Shown: positions 1-5,276, counted from the first letter of the stretch. The stretch is 5,407 nt of DNA from an uncultured Anaerococcus sp. (GCF_937934665.1 NZ_CALGYW010000146.1:1-5407); one strand, 5' to 3'. The notes: generated by a model from the sequence alone, not told the origin. Numbers and translations: made by a program.

Positions 1-171
1 AAAGGTGCAAGTAGGATGACAGCCCTTGAGCTTAAGACTGACCTTGACATCCTAAGGTCTAAGATTAAAAAAAGCAAAAAGGTAAGCTTTAACGAAAACT
101 ACGACGCCTATCCCATTTCCAAAGCCTTAAAAGCCAAACTAGATGAGCTAAAAATAGACCTAGACGACTAG
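1..171 (+). CDS. 3' end of an unrecognised protein (5' part outside window)
   Basis: Frame 1 is open from the first base to a TAG at 169-171 and encodes the last 56 residues of a protein. The fragment is rich in Lys, Asp and Leu and looks helical, with a SRMTALELKTDLDILRSKI stretch, then a Lys-rich turn (KKSKK), then a second charged helix ending KLDELKIDLDD. I do not recognise a family. Coding potential is supported by codon use like that of the neighbours (CTA, GCC, AGG) and by the 30-nt gap to the next start, which suggests co-transcription with the sigma factor. In many Firmicutes dnaG precedes the sigma factor gene, but this tail does not look to me like a DnaG C-terminus, so no function is assigned. 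Confidence 0.7.
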   Translation, partial: KGASRMTALELKTDLDILRSKIKKSKKVSFNENYDAYPISKALKAKLDELKIDLDD

Positions 172-201
172 GCGGGTAAATAAATTCAAACGGGTGATAA
201 G

Positions 202-1218
202 ATGGATAAAATAAATTTAAAAGATAAGGAAACTTTAGAAAAGCTTAAAGATTATCTAGATACAAGTGATGTGAGCGAAGAAGAGCTCACCCAAATTGTT
301 GATACGATGACTGATGAGCAAAAAGAAGAAATCCTAGATATTATTTCTGAAGAAGACGATGAAGACTTTGATGATGAGCTAATAGGATCAGCTAAAAAGG
401 GAGTAAATACCTCCCTTGCCCCTATCAGACGCAAGGATATGATGAGATTATCTGACCTAAATAACGAAGAGATAGTGGAGCAGTTCCAGTTAGGCAACCA
501 AAATGCTCTTTCAGCCCTTGTAGAAAAAAACCAGGGTCTGGTAAGAAGCAGGGCCTCATATTTCTTTAGGTCCCACGGCAATGACCTTGACCTAGAAGAC
601 CTGGTCCAATCAGGCATGCTAGGCATGATTAGGGCAGCAGAGAAATTTGACCTAAGCCTAGGCTACAAATTTACAACCTATGCCTATAAATGGATAGATA
701 AGGCAATCAGAAAGGCCATCAACAAAGAAGGACATACAATCAGGATACCTGCGGGTAAATACTTAAAACTAAATAAATTAAAACAAATCTTAAAGGCCAA
801 TCCAGAGGCAACAGATGAAGAGCTTTACAGAATTTTAGAAAATGAGGGAATAAATAAAAAACAAGCAGATGATTTATTCCTCATAAATAGAAATCAAGTA
901 AACTCCACATCTTTAAATATCAACCTAGATAGTGAAGACTCCACAGGAGATGAGCTGATGGATATGGTAGGCGATGAATCTACCCCTGTAGATATGCTAA
1001 TTTTAGAAAAAGACATGGAAAACTTCCTAATGCAGGCCCTAGACCAGCTAACAGATAGGGAGAAGCAAATCATAATTTATAGGTACGGCCTAGATAACGA
1101 AAAACCAAAGACCCTAGAGCAAATAGGTTCAATTTATGACCTATCTCGTGAGAGAATAAGGCAAATTGAAAATCAGGCCTTGGGCAAATTAAAAGATTAT
1201 TCAGATTCAATTGGATAA
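202..1218 (+). CDS. sigma-70 family RNA polymerase sigma factor, atypical RpoD-like
   Basis: This 338-residue protein should bind core RNA polymerase and direct it to promoters. The start at 202 is chosen because GGGTGAT (192-198) lies just upstream. Residues 1-60 are strongly acidic (EEDDEDFDDE near 50-59). Residues 87-117 resemble the end of region 1.2 and region 2.1, but the YLKEIG-type region 1.2 motif is absent. Region 2 follows, with DLEDLVQSGMLGMIRAAEKFD (about 130-150, core binding) and GYKFTTYAYKWI (154-165, melting/-10). TIRIP (179-183) starts region 3. Region 4 begins with LTDRE (283-287) and carries an intact helix-turn-helix ending LSRERIRQIE (314-323), the -35 reader. Aligned to E. 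coli sigma70, W433 is Lys163, Q437 is Lys167 and T440 is Arg170. The C-terminal HPSRSK-type tail of primary sigmas is missing. It is most likely a group 2-like alternative sigma. The family call is firm; its role is inferred. Confidence 0.95.
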   Translation: MDKINLKDKETLEKLKDYLDTSDVSEEELTQIVDTMTDEQKEEILDIISEEDDEDFDDELIGSAKKGVNTSLAPIRRKDMMRLSDLNNEEIVEQFQLGNQNALSALVEKNQGLVRSRASYFFRSHGNDLDLEDLVQSGMLGMIRAAEKFDLSLGYKFTTYAYKWIDKAIRKAINKEGHTIRIPAGKYLKLNKLKQILKANPEATDEELYRILENEGINKKQADDLFLINRNQVNSTSLNINLDSEDSTGDELMDMVGDESTPVDMLILEKDMENFLMQALDQLTDREKQIIIYRYGLDNEKPKTLEQIGSIYDLSRERIRQIENQALGKLKDYSDSIG

Positions 1219-1224
1219 ATTTAT

Positions 1225-1250
1225 AAGCGTCTCTTTTGGACGCTTTTTTT
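1225..1250 (+). terminator. Rho-independent terminator after the sigma factor gene
   Basis: A 7-bp stem AAGCGTC (1225-1231) / GACGCTT (1239-1245) closes a 7-nt loop and runs into seven T residues (1244-1250). It begins 7 nt after the stop codon at 1216-1218. It should end the unit containing the partial upstream gene and the sigma gene, and it separates them from the ABC transporter. Confidence 0.85.
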
Positions 1251-1269
1251 ATGCAAAACAATACTTCTA

Positions 1270-1278
1270 TGGTAAAAT
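1270..1278 (+). promoter_or_regulatory. Candidate extended -10 promoter for the ABC transporter
   Basis: TGGTAAAAT gives an extended -10 (TG at 1270-1271, hexamer TAAAAT at 1273-1278). No good -35 is present: the hexamer with 17-nt spacing, TATGCA at 1250-1255, matches TTGACA at only three of six positions and touches the terminator T-tract. The predicted start would be near 1285, giving a leader of about 88 nt. A promoter is expected here because a terminator precedes and the ABC genes need one, but the exact site is uncertain. Confidence 0.35.
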
Positions 1279-1279
1279 A

Positions 1280-1289
1280 TTTCTAGAAA
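1280..1289. promoter_or_regulatory. 10-bp perfect palindrome at the predicted transcription start
   Basis: TTTCTAGAAA is a perfect palindrome centred at 1284/1285, directly after the candidate -10 at 1273-1278 and so over the predicted +1. Position and symmetry fit a repressor operator, but a 10-bp palindrome in AT-rich DNA can occur by chance. No regulator is encoded next to the transporter in this window. Confidence 0.25.
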
Positions 1290-1318
1290 CTATTTAATTT
1301 ATTTTTAATAAAATAGTT
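1288..1318. repeat. 8-bp inverted repeat in the leader of the ABC transporter
   Basis: AACTATTT (1288-1295) and AAATAGTT (1311-1318) are perfect inverted copies separated by 15 AT-rich bases. If transcription starts near 1285, this forms a hairpin at the extreme 5' end of the mRNA, which could protect the transcript. Alternatively it is a protein-binding dyad. It is not followed by a T-run, so it is not a terminator. Confidence 0.35.
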
Positions 1319-1373
1319 ATAAAGTGAAACTTATTAATTATCAAAGAAAACAATCTAAGAAAGGAAATGACCC

Positions 1374-2096
1374 ATGATAGAAGTAAAAAACTTTACCAAG
1401 GAATATACAGTCGAGAAAAAGGCTGTTGATGATATTTCTTTTGTTGCCAAAGATGGTGAAATCTTTGGATTTCTAGGACCAAACGGGGCAGGTAAGTCTA
1501 CCACAATCAAATCAATAGTCGGTATAAATTCAAAAACCAAGGGCGAGATTTTAATCAATGGTATCCGCCTAGAAGACGATCCAATGGCCTACAAAAACCA
1601 GTTTTCCTATGTACCAGATAATCCGGAATTATTCGAAAATTATTCAGGTAATGAATATATAAATTTCATAGCTGATGTCTACGGCGTTGACACCGAAACT
1701 AGAAGAGCAAGACTTGATTATTATTTGGGATTTTTTGACATTAGAGATGCCATGAAAGAGCAAATTACAACCTATTCTCACGGTATGGCCCAAAGGCTAG
1801 CTATTATAGGAGCCCTAATTCACGATCCCCAAGTTTTAATCCTAGATGAACCGATGGTTGGCCTTGATGCCAAGTCTGCCTACAATCTCAAACAAATATT
1901 AAGGGCCAGGTCGGATAAGGGCAAGTGTGTTATGTTTTCAACCCACGTTATGGAAATTGCCCAGGAGCTTTGCGATAGGATAGCAATTATTTCTAAGGGT
2001 AAGATTATTGCCATGGGCACTTTAGATGAAATTAAGCACTTAGCCAACAATGACGGCACCCTTGAATCAATCTTCTTGGAGCTTACCGATGAATAA
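1374..2096 (+). CDS. ABC transporter ATP-binding protein
   Basis: This 240-residue cytoplasmic ATPase should power the permease encoded immediately downstream. Visible motifs in order are Walker A GPNGAGKST (35-43), the Q-loop region YVPDNPELFE (79-88), the signature YSHGMAQR (134-141), Walker B VLILDE (154-159), the D-loop GLD (163-165) and the switch His191 in STHVME. All catalytic elements are present, and the length is normal for the single-domain drug/bacteriocin-exporter type (COG1131-like). The Q-loop position carries Asp82 instead of Gln, and the signature is SHGM instead of SGGQ; both are recurrent in this subfamily as I know it. The start is supported by AAGGA at 1361-1365, 8 nt before the ATG. 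It overlaps the permease gene by 8 nt, so the two are one operon. The substrate cannot be read from the sequence. Confidence 0.96.
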   Translation: MIEVKNFTKEYTVEKKAVDDISFVAKDGEIFGFLGPNGAGKSTTIKSIVGINSKTKGEILINGIRLEDDPMAYKNQFSYVPDNPELFENYSGNEYINFIADVYGVDTETRRARLDYYLGFFDIRDAMKEQITTYSHGMAQRLAIIGALIHDPQVLILDEPMVGLDAKSAYNLKQILRARSDKGKCVMFSTHVMEIAQELCDRIAIISKGKIIAMGTLDEIKHLANNDGTLESIFLELTDE

Positions 2097-3738
2097 GTCT
2101 AACACCCTAACCCTTGCCAAATACAGCTTAAAGGAATCATTTTTTCCATATATGCCAAGGAAAACTGTACCCAATATGCCAAAGTCTTTTTTGGGCAGGA
2201 TTTTAATCCTCCTATGGACCTATATATTTTTTGGAGCAGTTTTTACAGGAGTTTTCATGGCTTCGGCCAAGATTTATGTGGATGGTGACATGGCCCATAT
2301 GTATTTTGTGACCTTTGCCATGTCTATGACCCTCATGGTATTTTTATTTTACCTACCACAAATATTTTCAAACCTCTACACCAAGTCTGCCGTAGCCAAC
2401 TATCAGACTATGCCGATTAGCGAGGGAGAACTCTTTGTAGGTAAGGCCTTTGGCGGTGCTTTAAGCTTTGTAGACTTTTTGCTTTATTTAGTAATAGGTC
2501 TTGTAATATATTTTAATGAAGCGGGTTTTGATCCTTGGGTACTAATCATGGCAATTTTGTTGTATTTTCCAATGATATACCTACCTTATGGGATTCTTTC
2601 CCTAGTCCTTCTTATCATAAAAAAATTTACCAATGTAAATAGGCATGCCAAGCTTTTTAAGACAATCGGCTATTTAATAATGTTTGCCTTTATGGGTCTC
2701 ATTTATTATTTTTCTTTTTCAGCATCAAATTCAAGTGCAATGGGAAAGATGAATGTAGATTTAAATCAAATTACCCAAACCTTAAGTATGGTTTCAAATG
2801 TATTTTTCAATGCAAAAATATACGGCCTTGCAATCGCTGGAACAATGAGTCAAAGGCTTATTTTTACAGGCCTTCTTTTGGGCTTGTGTCTACTTTTGGC
2901 CTTTATTTCCTATAAAATAGCTAACAAATTTTATTATGAAGCTGTTTTTGACGAACACCTTGATACTTCAAAGAAAGAAGAAAGTCATAATAGGGATATA
3001 AAAATCGAAGCAGGAAGCCAATTTAAGGCGATTTTCAAAAAAGATCTCAAGACCCTATTTTCAAATATAGTCTTTTTGTCAGGACCAATTACTATGGCAA
3101 TCATTATTACAACTATGGGTTATGTCCAAGCAAAAACTGCTCTTAGCGAATCGGGTATCGATCCATCTAGCCCAGAATTTTTGCTATTTGCCTTTCTGAT
3201 TTCTCTGGCAGTTGGACTTTTTATCTGGCTAAATGGTGGCCTTGCCAATACCTCTTTATCTAGAGAAGGCAGGAGTTTTTATCTAATCCAGACCCTTCCT
3301 ATTGACCCAAAAAGTCACATGAGGGCGAGGTTTGCTGCAGCTTACATCGTTATTTGTGGGATAAACCTAATCCTTGCCCTAGTCTTCACCTTCATTCTAA
3401 AACTTACAATCTTAGGATGTTTGGTAATATTTTTGGGACTATCTCTAACAGGAGCCTTTGCGACCATGATTAGCCTATACTTCGGCACCTTTATGGTCTA
3501 TACTGAGTGGAAAAAACCCCAGGAAATTCAGCGTGGGGGAGGTCTAAAGGCAGTTTTACTTTATTTAGGTTCTCTGGTTATGATGGGGCTTTTGGGCTTT
3601 ATGGTCTTTATGATCACAGAAGCTACTGATAACATAATCTTAGGAACCGGAGCGGCCTTGATATTAGTTTTAATTATTACATTTTTAGTATATAGGGCAA
3701 CTCTCAAAAAATACACCAGGGGCTTTATGGACGTATAA
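2089..3738 (+). CDS. ABC exporter permease, about 12 TM segments
   Basis: This 549-residue integral membrane protein is the transmembrane partner of the preceding ATPase. Start 2089 is preferred over an in-frame ATG at 2050 because GGAG (2078-2081) sits 7 nt upstream and the resulting 8-nt overlap with the ATPase is typical of coupling; the upstream alternative would add 13 unlikely residues. Hydrophobic segments lie near residues 38-59, 70-92, 119-142, 150-177, 192-211, 257-278, 326-346, 363-386, 415-437, 440-469, 487-509 and 515-536. A charged cytoplasmic loop spans about 279-325. The motif LSREGRSFYLIQTLPI (390-405) is typical of the large two-half Firmicute permeases grouped as 'putative ABC exporter' (ABC_tran_2-like, from memory). 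There is no periplasmic partner or substrate-binding lipoprotein in the unit, so export is more likely than import. The substrate is unknown. Confidence 0.9.
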   Translation: MNKSNTLTLAKYSLKESFFPYMPRKTVPNMPKSFLGRILILLWTYIFFGAVFTGVFMASAKIYVDGDMAHMYFVTFAMSMTLMVFLFYLPQIFSNLYTKSAVANYQTMPISEGELFVGKAFGGALSFVDFLLYLVIGLVIYFNEAGFDPWVLIMAILLYFPMIYLPYGILSLVLLIIKKFTNVNRHAKLFKTIGYLIMFAFMGLIYYFSFSASNSSAMGKMNVDLNQITQTLSMVSNVFFNAKIYGLAIAGTMSQRLIFTGLLLGLCLLLAFISYKIANKFYYEAVFDEHLDTSKKEESHNRDIKIEAGSQFKAIFKKDLKTLFSNIVFLSGPITMAIIITTMGYVQAKTALSESGIDPSSPEFLLFAFLISLAVGLFIWLNGGLANTSLSREGRSFYLIQTLPIDPKSHMRARFAAAYIVICGINLILALVFTFILKLTILGCLVIFLGLSLTGAFATMISLYFGTFMVYTEWKKPQEIQRGGGLKAVLLYLGSLVMMGLLGFMVFMITEATDNIILGTGAALILVLIITFLVYRATLKKYTRGFMDV

Positions 3739-3744
3739 AAATTT

Positions 3745-3770
3745 CCCAGCTTTAAATAGCTGGGTTTTTT
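3745..3770 (+). terminator. Rho-independent terminator after the ABC permease gene
   Basis: CCCAGCT (3745-3751) pairs perfectly with AGCTGGG (3758-3764) around a 6-nt loop and is followed by six T residues (3765-3770). It starts 6 nt after the permease stop codon at 3736-3738 and ends the ABC unit. Confidence 0.9.
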
Positions 3771-3778
3771 AGTATAGT
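3751..3778 (+). promoter_or_regulatory. Candidate promoter nested in the preceding terminator
   Basis: TTTAAA (3751-3756, four of six matches to TTGACA) lies in the terminator loop and is 16 nt upstream of TATAGT (3773-3778, five of six matches to TATAAT). Predicted start is near 3785, leaving a 16-nt leader with AGAAAGGA (3787-3794) before the ATG at 3801. It is weak as a match, but only 30 nt separate the terminator from the next gene, so either this promoter or terminator read-through must supply transcription. Confidence 0.3.
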
Positions 3779-3800
3779 AAGTTATCAGAAAGGATAAATT

Positions 3801-4592
3801 ATGGAATATCAAAAACCCTTTATTTATATAGACACAAATTTCAGTCCGGCTGATGGACTTTTTATAAAAATGGCCCTAAATTCTTTTGATTTTGAAATCG
3901 TAGGATTTTCTTCAAACAAATCCTATATGTCAAGTGGTACTGCAGGGCAAAATATCCTTGGACTTGTAAATAGTGAAGACTTATTTTTAAGCGTTGCAAA
4001 AAACTACGATGGTGTAGAATCAATCCACGATGAGGAAATCTTTACTCCTCAAGCTGACTACCTTGAGGATATGGATGCCTACGAAAATCTCTACGACTTG
4101 GCTTCCGATTGCGGCAGGCTTGATATAATCGCAACAGGTGATTTATCAAATATAGCCAAAGCGAGCCGTGAATATGAAGATTTTGTTGACTTCATTGACC
4201 ATATTTTTTTAACAATTCCAGAATTAAAAACTCTATCAAAAGAAAACTTAAAAGATTTGGACCTAATTTTATCTTCTGGCATAGAATTGTTTATAATAGA
4301 TCAAAAATTTGCGGAAAATTTCACCCTTAATCAAAAAGATTTGGAAAAAATTATAAAAAACCATCCGCAAATGGAAAAGCTCCTCAAAGCCTATGACGAA
4401 GAGGCACTAACAGGAGCCCTCCTTCTCTACCTATCCCAAAGCCCAGAAGCCTTTATCTTTGATGCGGCAGGCCTTAGGGTCAATTTTGACGAGAAAATTC
4501 TAGAAAATGCAACAAATAGGCCAAAGGCTTCTATTGTAAACAAGGTCAACGAAGATAGCTTCTACGATTACCTTAGAGGAATTTTATGCTAA
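3801..4592 (+). CDS. Nucleoside-hydrolase-like protein with degenerate active site
   Basis: This 263-residue, probably cytoplasmic protein resembles inosine-uridine nucleoside N-ribohydrolases. It opens with a strand and FIYIDTNFSPADGLFIKMAL (7-26), which lines up with the family's DTDPGxDDALALLLAL. EIVGFSSN (32-39) matches VVGITTV, and RLDIIATGDLSNIAKA (106-121) matches the LVALGPLTNLALA block. YDEEALTGALLLYLSQSPEAF (198-218) matches the late HDPLAxAYLLxPELF block. Of the usual calcium/ribose ligands, the first Asp (D11), the last Asp of the N-terminal motif (D18) and the late Asp (D199) remain. The middle Asp is Ala17, DPG is NFS, and the late His is Tyr198. The central GGxxxxxGN...EFNxxxDPEAA ribose loop is missing, and the protein is about 50 residues shorter than typical enzymes. 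Catalysis is doubtful; a binding or regulatory role is possible. AAAGGA (3789-3794) supports the start. It overlaps the next gene by 7 nt. Confidence 0.7.
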   Translation: MEYQKPFIYIDTNFSPADGLFIKMALNSFDFEIVGFSSNKSYMSSGTAGQNILGLVNSEDLFLSVAKNYDGVESIHDEEIFTPQADYLEDMDAYENLYDLASDCGRLDIIATGDLSNIAKASREYEDFVDFIDHIFLTIPELKTLSKENLKDLDLILSSGIELFIIDQKFAENFTLNQKDLEKIIKNHPQMEKLLKAYDEEALTGALLLYLSQSPEAFIFDAAGLRVNFDEKILENATNRPKASIVNKVNEDSFYDYLRGILC

Positions 4593-5089
4593 AAAAACCA
4601 GGACTTAGGATAATAAAGACAGGCCTTGCTGTCATAATTTCCCTTATTATATCAGAGCTAAGGCCAGGAAGTAGCCTTGGTTTTTATGCAGCAATTGCGG
4701 CGGTAATTTGCATGCAGCCAAATGTCAACCAGACCCTATCCAAGGGGATAAATAGGGTTATCGGTACAATTTTCGGCGGGTTTATAGGTCTTATTTACCT
4801 CGTCGTGATCCCTGAAGGCTCTATTCCTTTGATGGTTGATTATATTTTAATAAGTCTTGTAGCAACTCTTATTATCTGGATAATGGCAAGTTTAAATCGT
4901 AAAGATGCTGTTTCAATTGCAGCTATAGTATTTTTATCCATTACCATAAACCACGCAAATGATCCGGCAGGCCTACCTTTACCCTTTGCTTTAAATAGGA
5001 CTCTTGACACCTTGATTGGTGTTCTTGTAGCAATTTTTGTAAATTATATAGATTTCAAACTAAGGAAATCCTTAAAGCCTAACAAATAG
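4586..5089 (+). CDS. FUSC/aromatic acid exporter-like (ArAE_1-type) small membrane protein
   Basis: This 167-residue membrane protein has hydrophobic segments near residues 9-23, 31-45, 58-75, 82-101, 108-122 and 138-155. The landmarks are the pattern AAIAAVICMQPNVNQTLSKG (35-54), NRVIGTIFGGFIG (56-68) and the second half-copy NRTLDTLIGVLVAIFVN (137-153), which fit the N-terminal membrane domain of the DUF939/ArAE_1 and FUSC families. Full-length ArAE_1 members such as Bacillus YqjA carry a further cytoplasmic C-terminal domain of roughly equal size; here the protein ends just after the last TM segment with a basic tail. The real stop and the following terminator argue that this is a genuine short form and not a frameshifted gene. 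AGAGGA (4575-4580) lies 5 nt before the start, inside the upstream gene, and the 7-nt overlap implies translational coupling to the nucleoside-hydrolase-like protein. Transport has been proposed for the family, but no substrate is evident here. Confidence 0.85.
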   Translation: MLKKPGLRIIKTGLAVIISLIISELRPGSSLGFYAAIAAVICMQPNVNQTLSKGINRVIGTIFGGFIGLIYLVVIPEGSIPLMVDYILISLVATLIIWIMASLNRKDAVSIAAIVFLSITINHANDPAGLPLPFALNRTLDTLIGVLVAIFVNYIDFKLRKSLKPNK

Positions 5090-5112
5090 GTTTTGAGGAT
5101 TTTTTTGTTTTT
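5066..5112 (+). terminator. Strong terminator overlapping the 3' end of the FUSC-like gene
   Basis: Bases 5066-5081 pair with 5087-5102 over 16 consecutive positions, with two G-T wobbles (5073/5095 and 5077/5091) and a 5-nt ACAAA loop. Seven T residues (5100-5106), one G and five more T residues follow. The stem begins inside the last codons of the FUSC-like gene, and its stop codon TAG (5087-5089) opens the 3' arm. Confidence 0.9.
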
Positions 5113-5143
5113 AAGATTGAAAAATAAAAAAATATTTGTTCTT

Positions 5144-5166
5144 TAGGAAAATGATAACAATTCCTA
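5144..5166. promoter_or_regulatory. Operator-like dyad, weakly Fur-box-like, upstream of the lipoprotein promoter
   Basis: TAGGAA (5144-5149) and TTCCTA (5161-5166) are perfect inverted half-sites with an 11-nt spacer containing TGATAACAA. The centre is about 61 nt upstream of the -35 element, so an activator or an upstream operator is more plausible than a simple promoter-blocking repressor. The TGATAA-x-x-ATT core recalls half of a Fur-box consensus, but the second half does not match. Confidence 0.25.
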
Positions 5167-5215
5167 TATATCAAGACTTGTAAAATTTGTTAGCAAAAGA
5201 ATTTATTAAGTATAT

Positions 5216-5244
5216 TTGACAATGTAGTAAAGCAAGTATATAAT
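5216..5244 (+). promoter_or_regulatory. Perfect-consensus housekeeping sigma promoter
   Basis: TTGACA (5216-5221), a 17-nt spacer and TATAAT (5239-5244) match the primary sigma consensus at all twelve positions with optimal spacing. The predicted start is near A5251, giving a leader of about 26 nt that contains AAAGGAG (5264-5270), followed by the ATG at 5277. The -10 lies in a 12-bp palindrome ATATAATTATAT (5238-5249), and a second TATAAT occurs at 5253-5258 without a suitable -35. Confidence 0.9.
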
Positions 5245-5276
5245 TATATCACTATAATAAGATAAAGGAGTAACAA

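Noticed and set aside
252..626. A 124-codon open frame on the minus strand inside the sigma factor gene
   Set aside because: It is antisense to a clearly conserved sigma factor. Its Ser-rich product mirrors the acidic codons of the other strand and it has no ribosome binding site.
202..1218. Calling the sigma factor the primary RpoD/SigA
   Set aside because: It lacks the conserved WWIRQAI residues, the YLxEIG part of region 1.2 and the usual C-terminal tail, all nearly invariant in primary sigmas.
1070..1261. A minus-strand frame crossing the end of the sigma gene and its terminator
   Set aside because: It overlaps conserved region 4.2 and runs through a terminator hairpin; no family resemblance and no plausible start context.
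1251..1286. Short frame ATG...TAG of 11 codons between the terminator and the ABC promoter, considered as a leader peptide
   Set aside because: No ribosome binding site, and it would lie mostly upstream of the predicted transcription start.
2050..2088. Upstream in-frame ATG that would lengthen the permease by 13 residues
   Set aside because: It lies deep in the ATPase gene and its product would add a non-hydrophobic, atypical N-terminus. The ATG at 2089 has a well-placed GGAG.
3561..3812. 83-codon minus-strand frame across the permease end and terminator
   Set aside because: Antisense to TM segments of the permease and passing through the terminator; no independent support.
5151..5183. Ten-codon frame ATG...TAA in the intergenic region before the lipoprotein gene
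   Set aside because: It lies upstream of the clear promoter at 5216-5244 and downstream of a strong terminator, so it is unlikely to be transcribed; the AGGA before it is only 2 nt from the ATG.
5090..5276. Possible riboswitch or T-box in the leader of the lipoprotein gene
   Set aside because: The predicted leader is only about 26 nt, too short for any known riboswitch, and no terminator/antiterminator pair lies between the promoter and the ATG.
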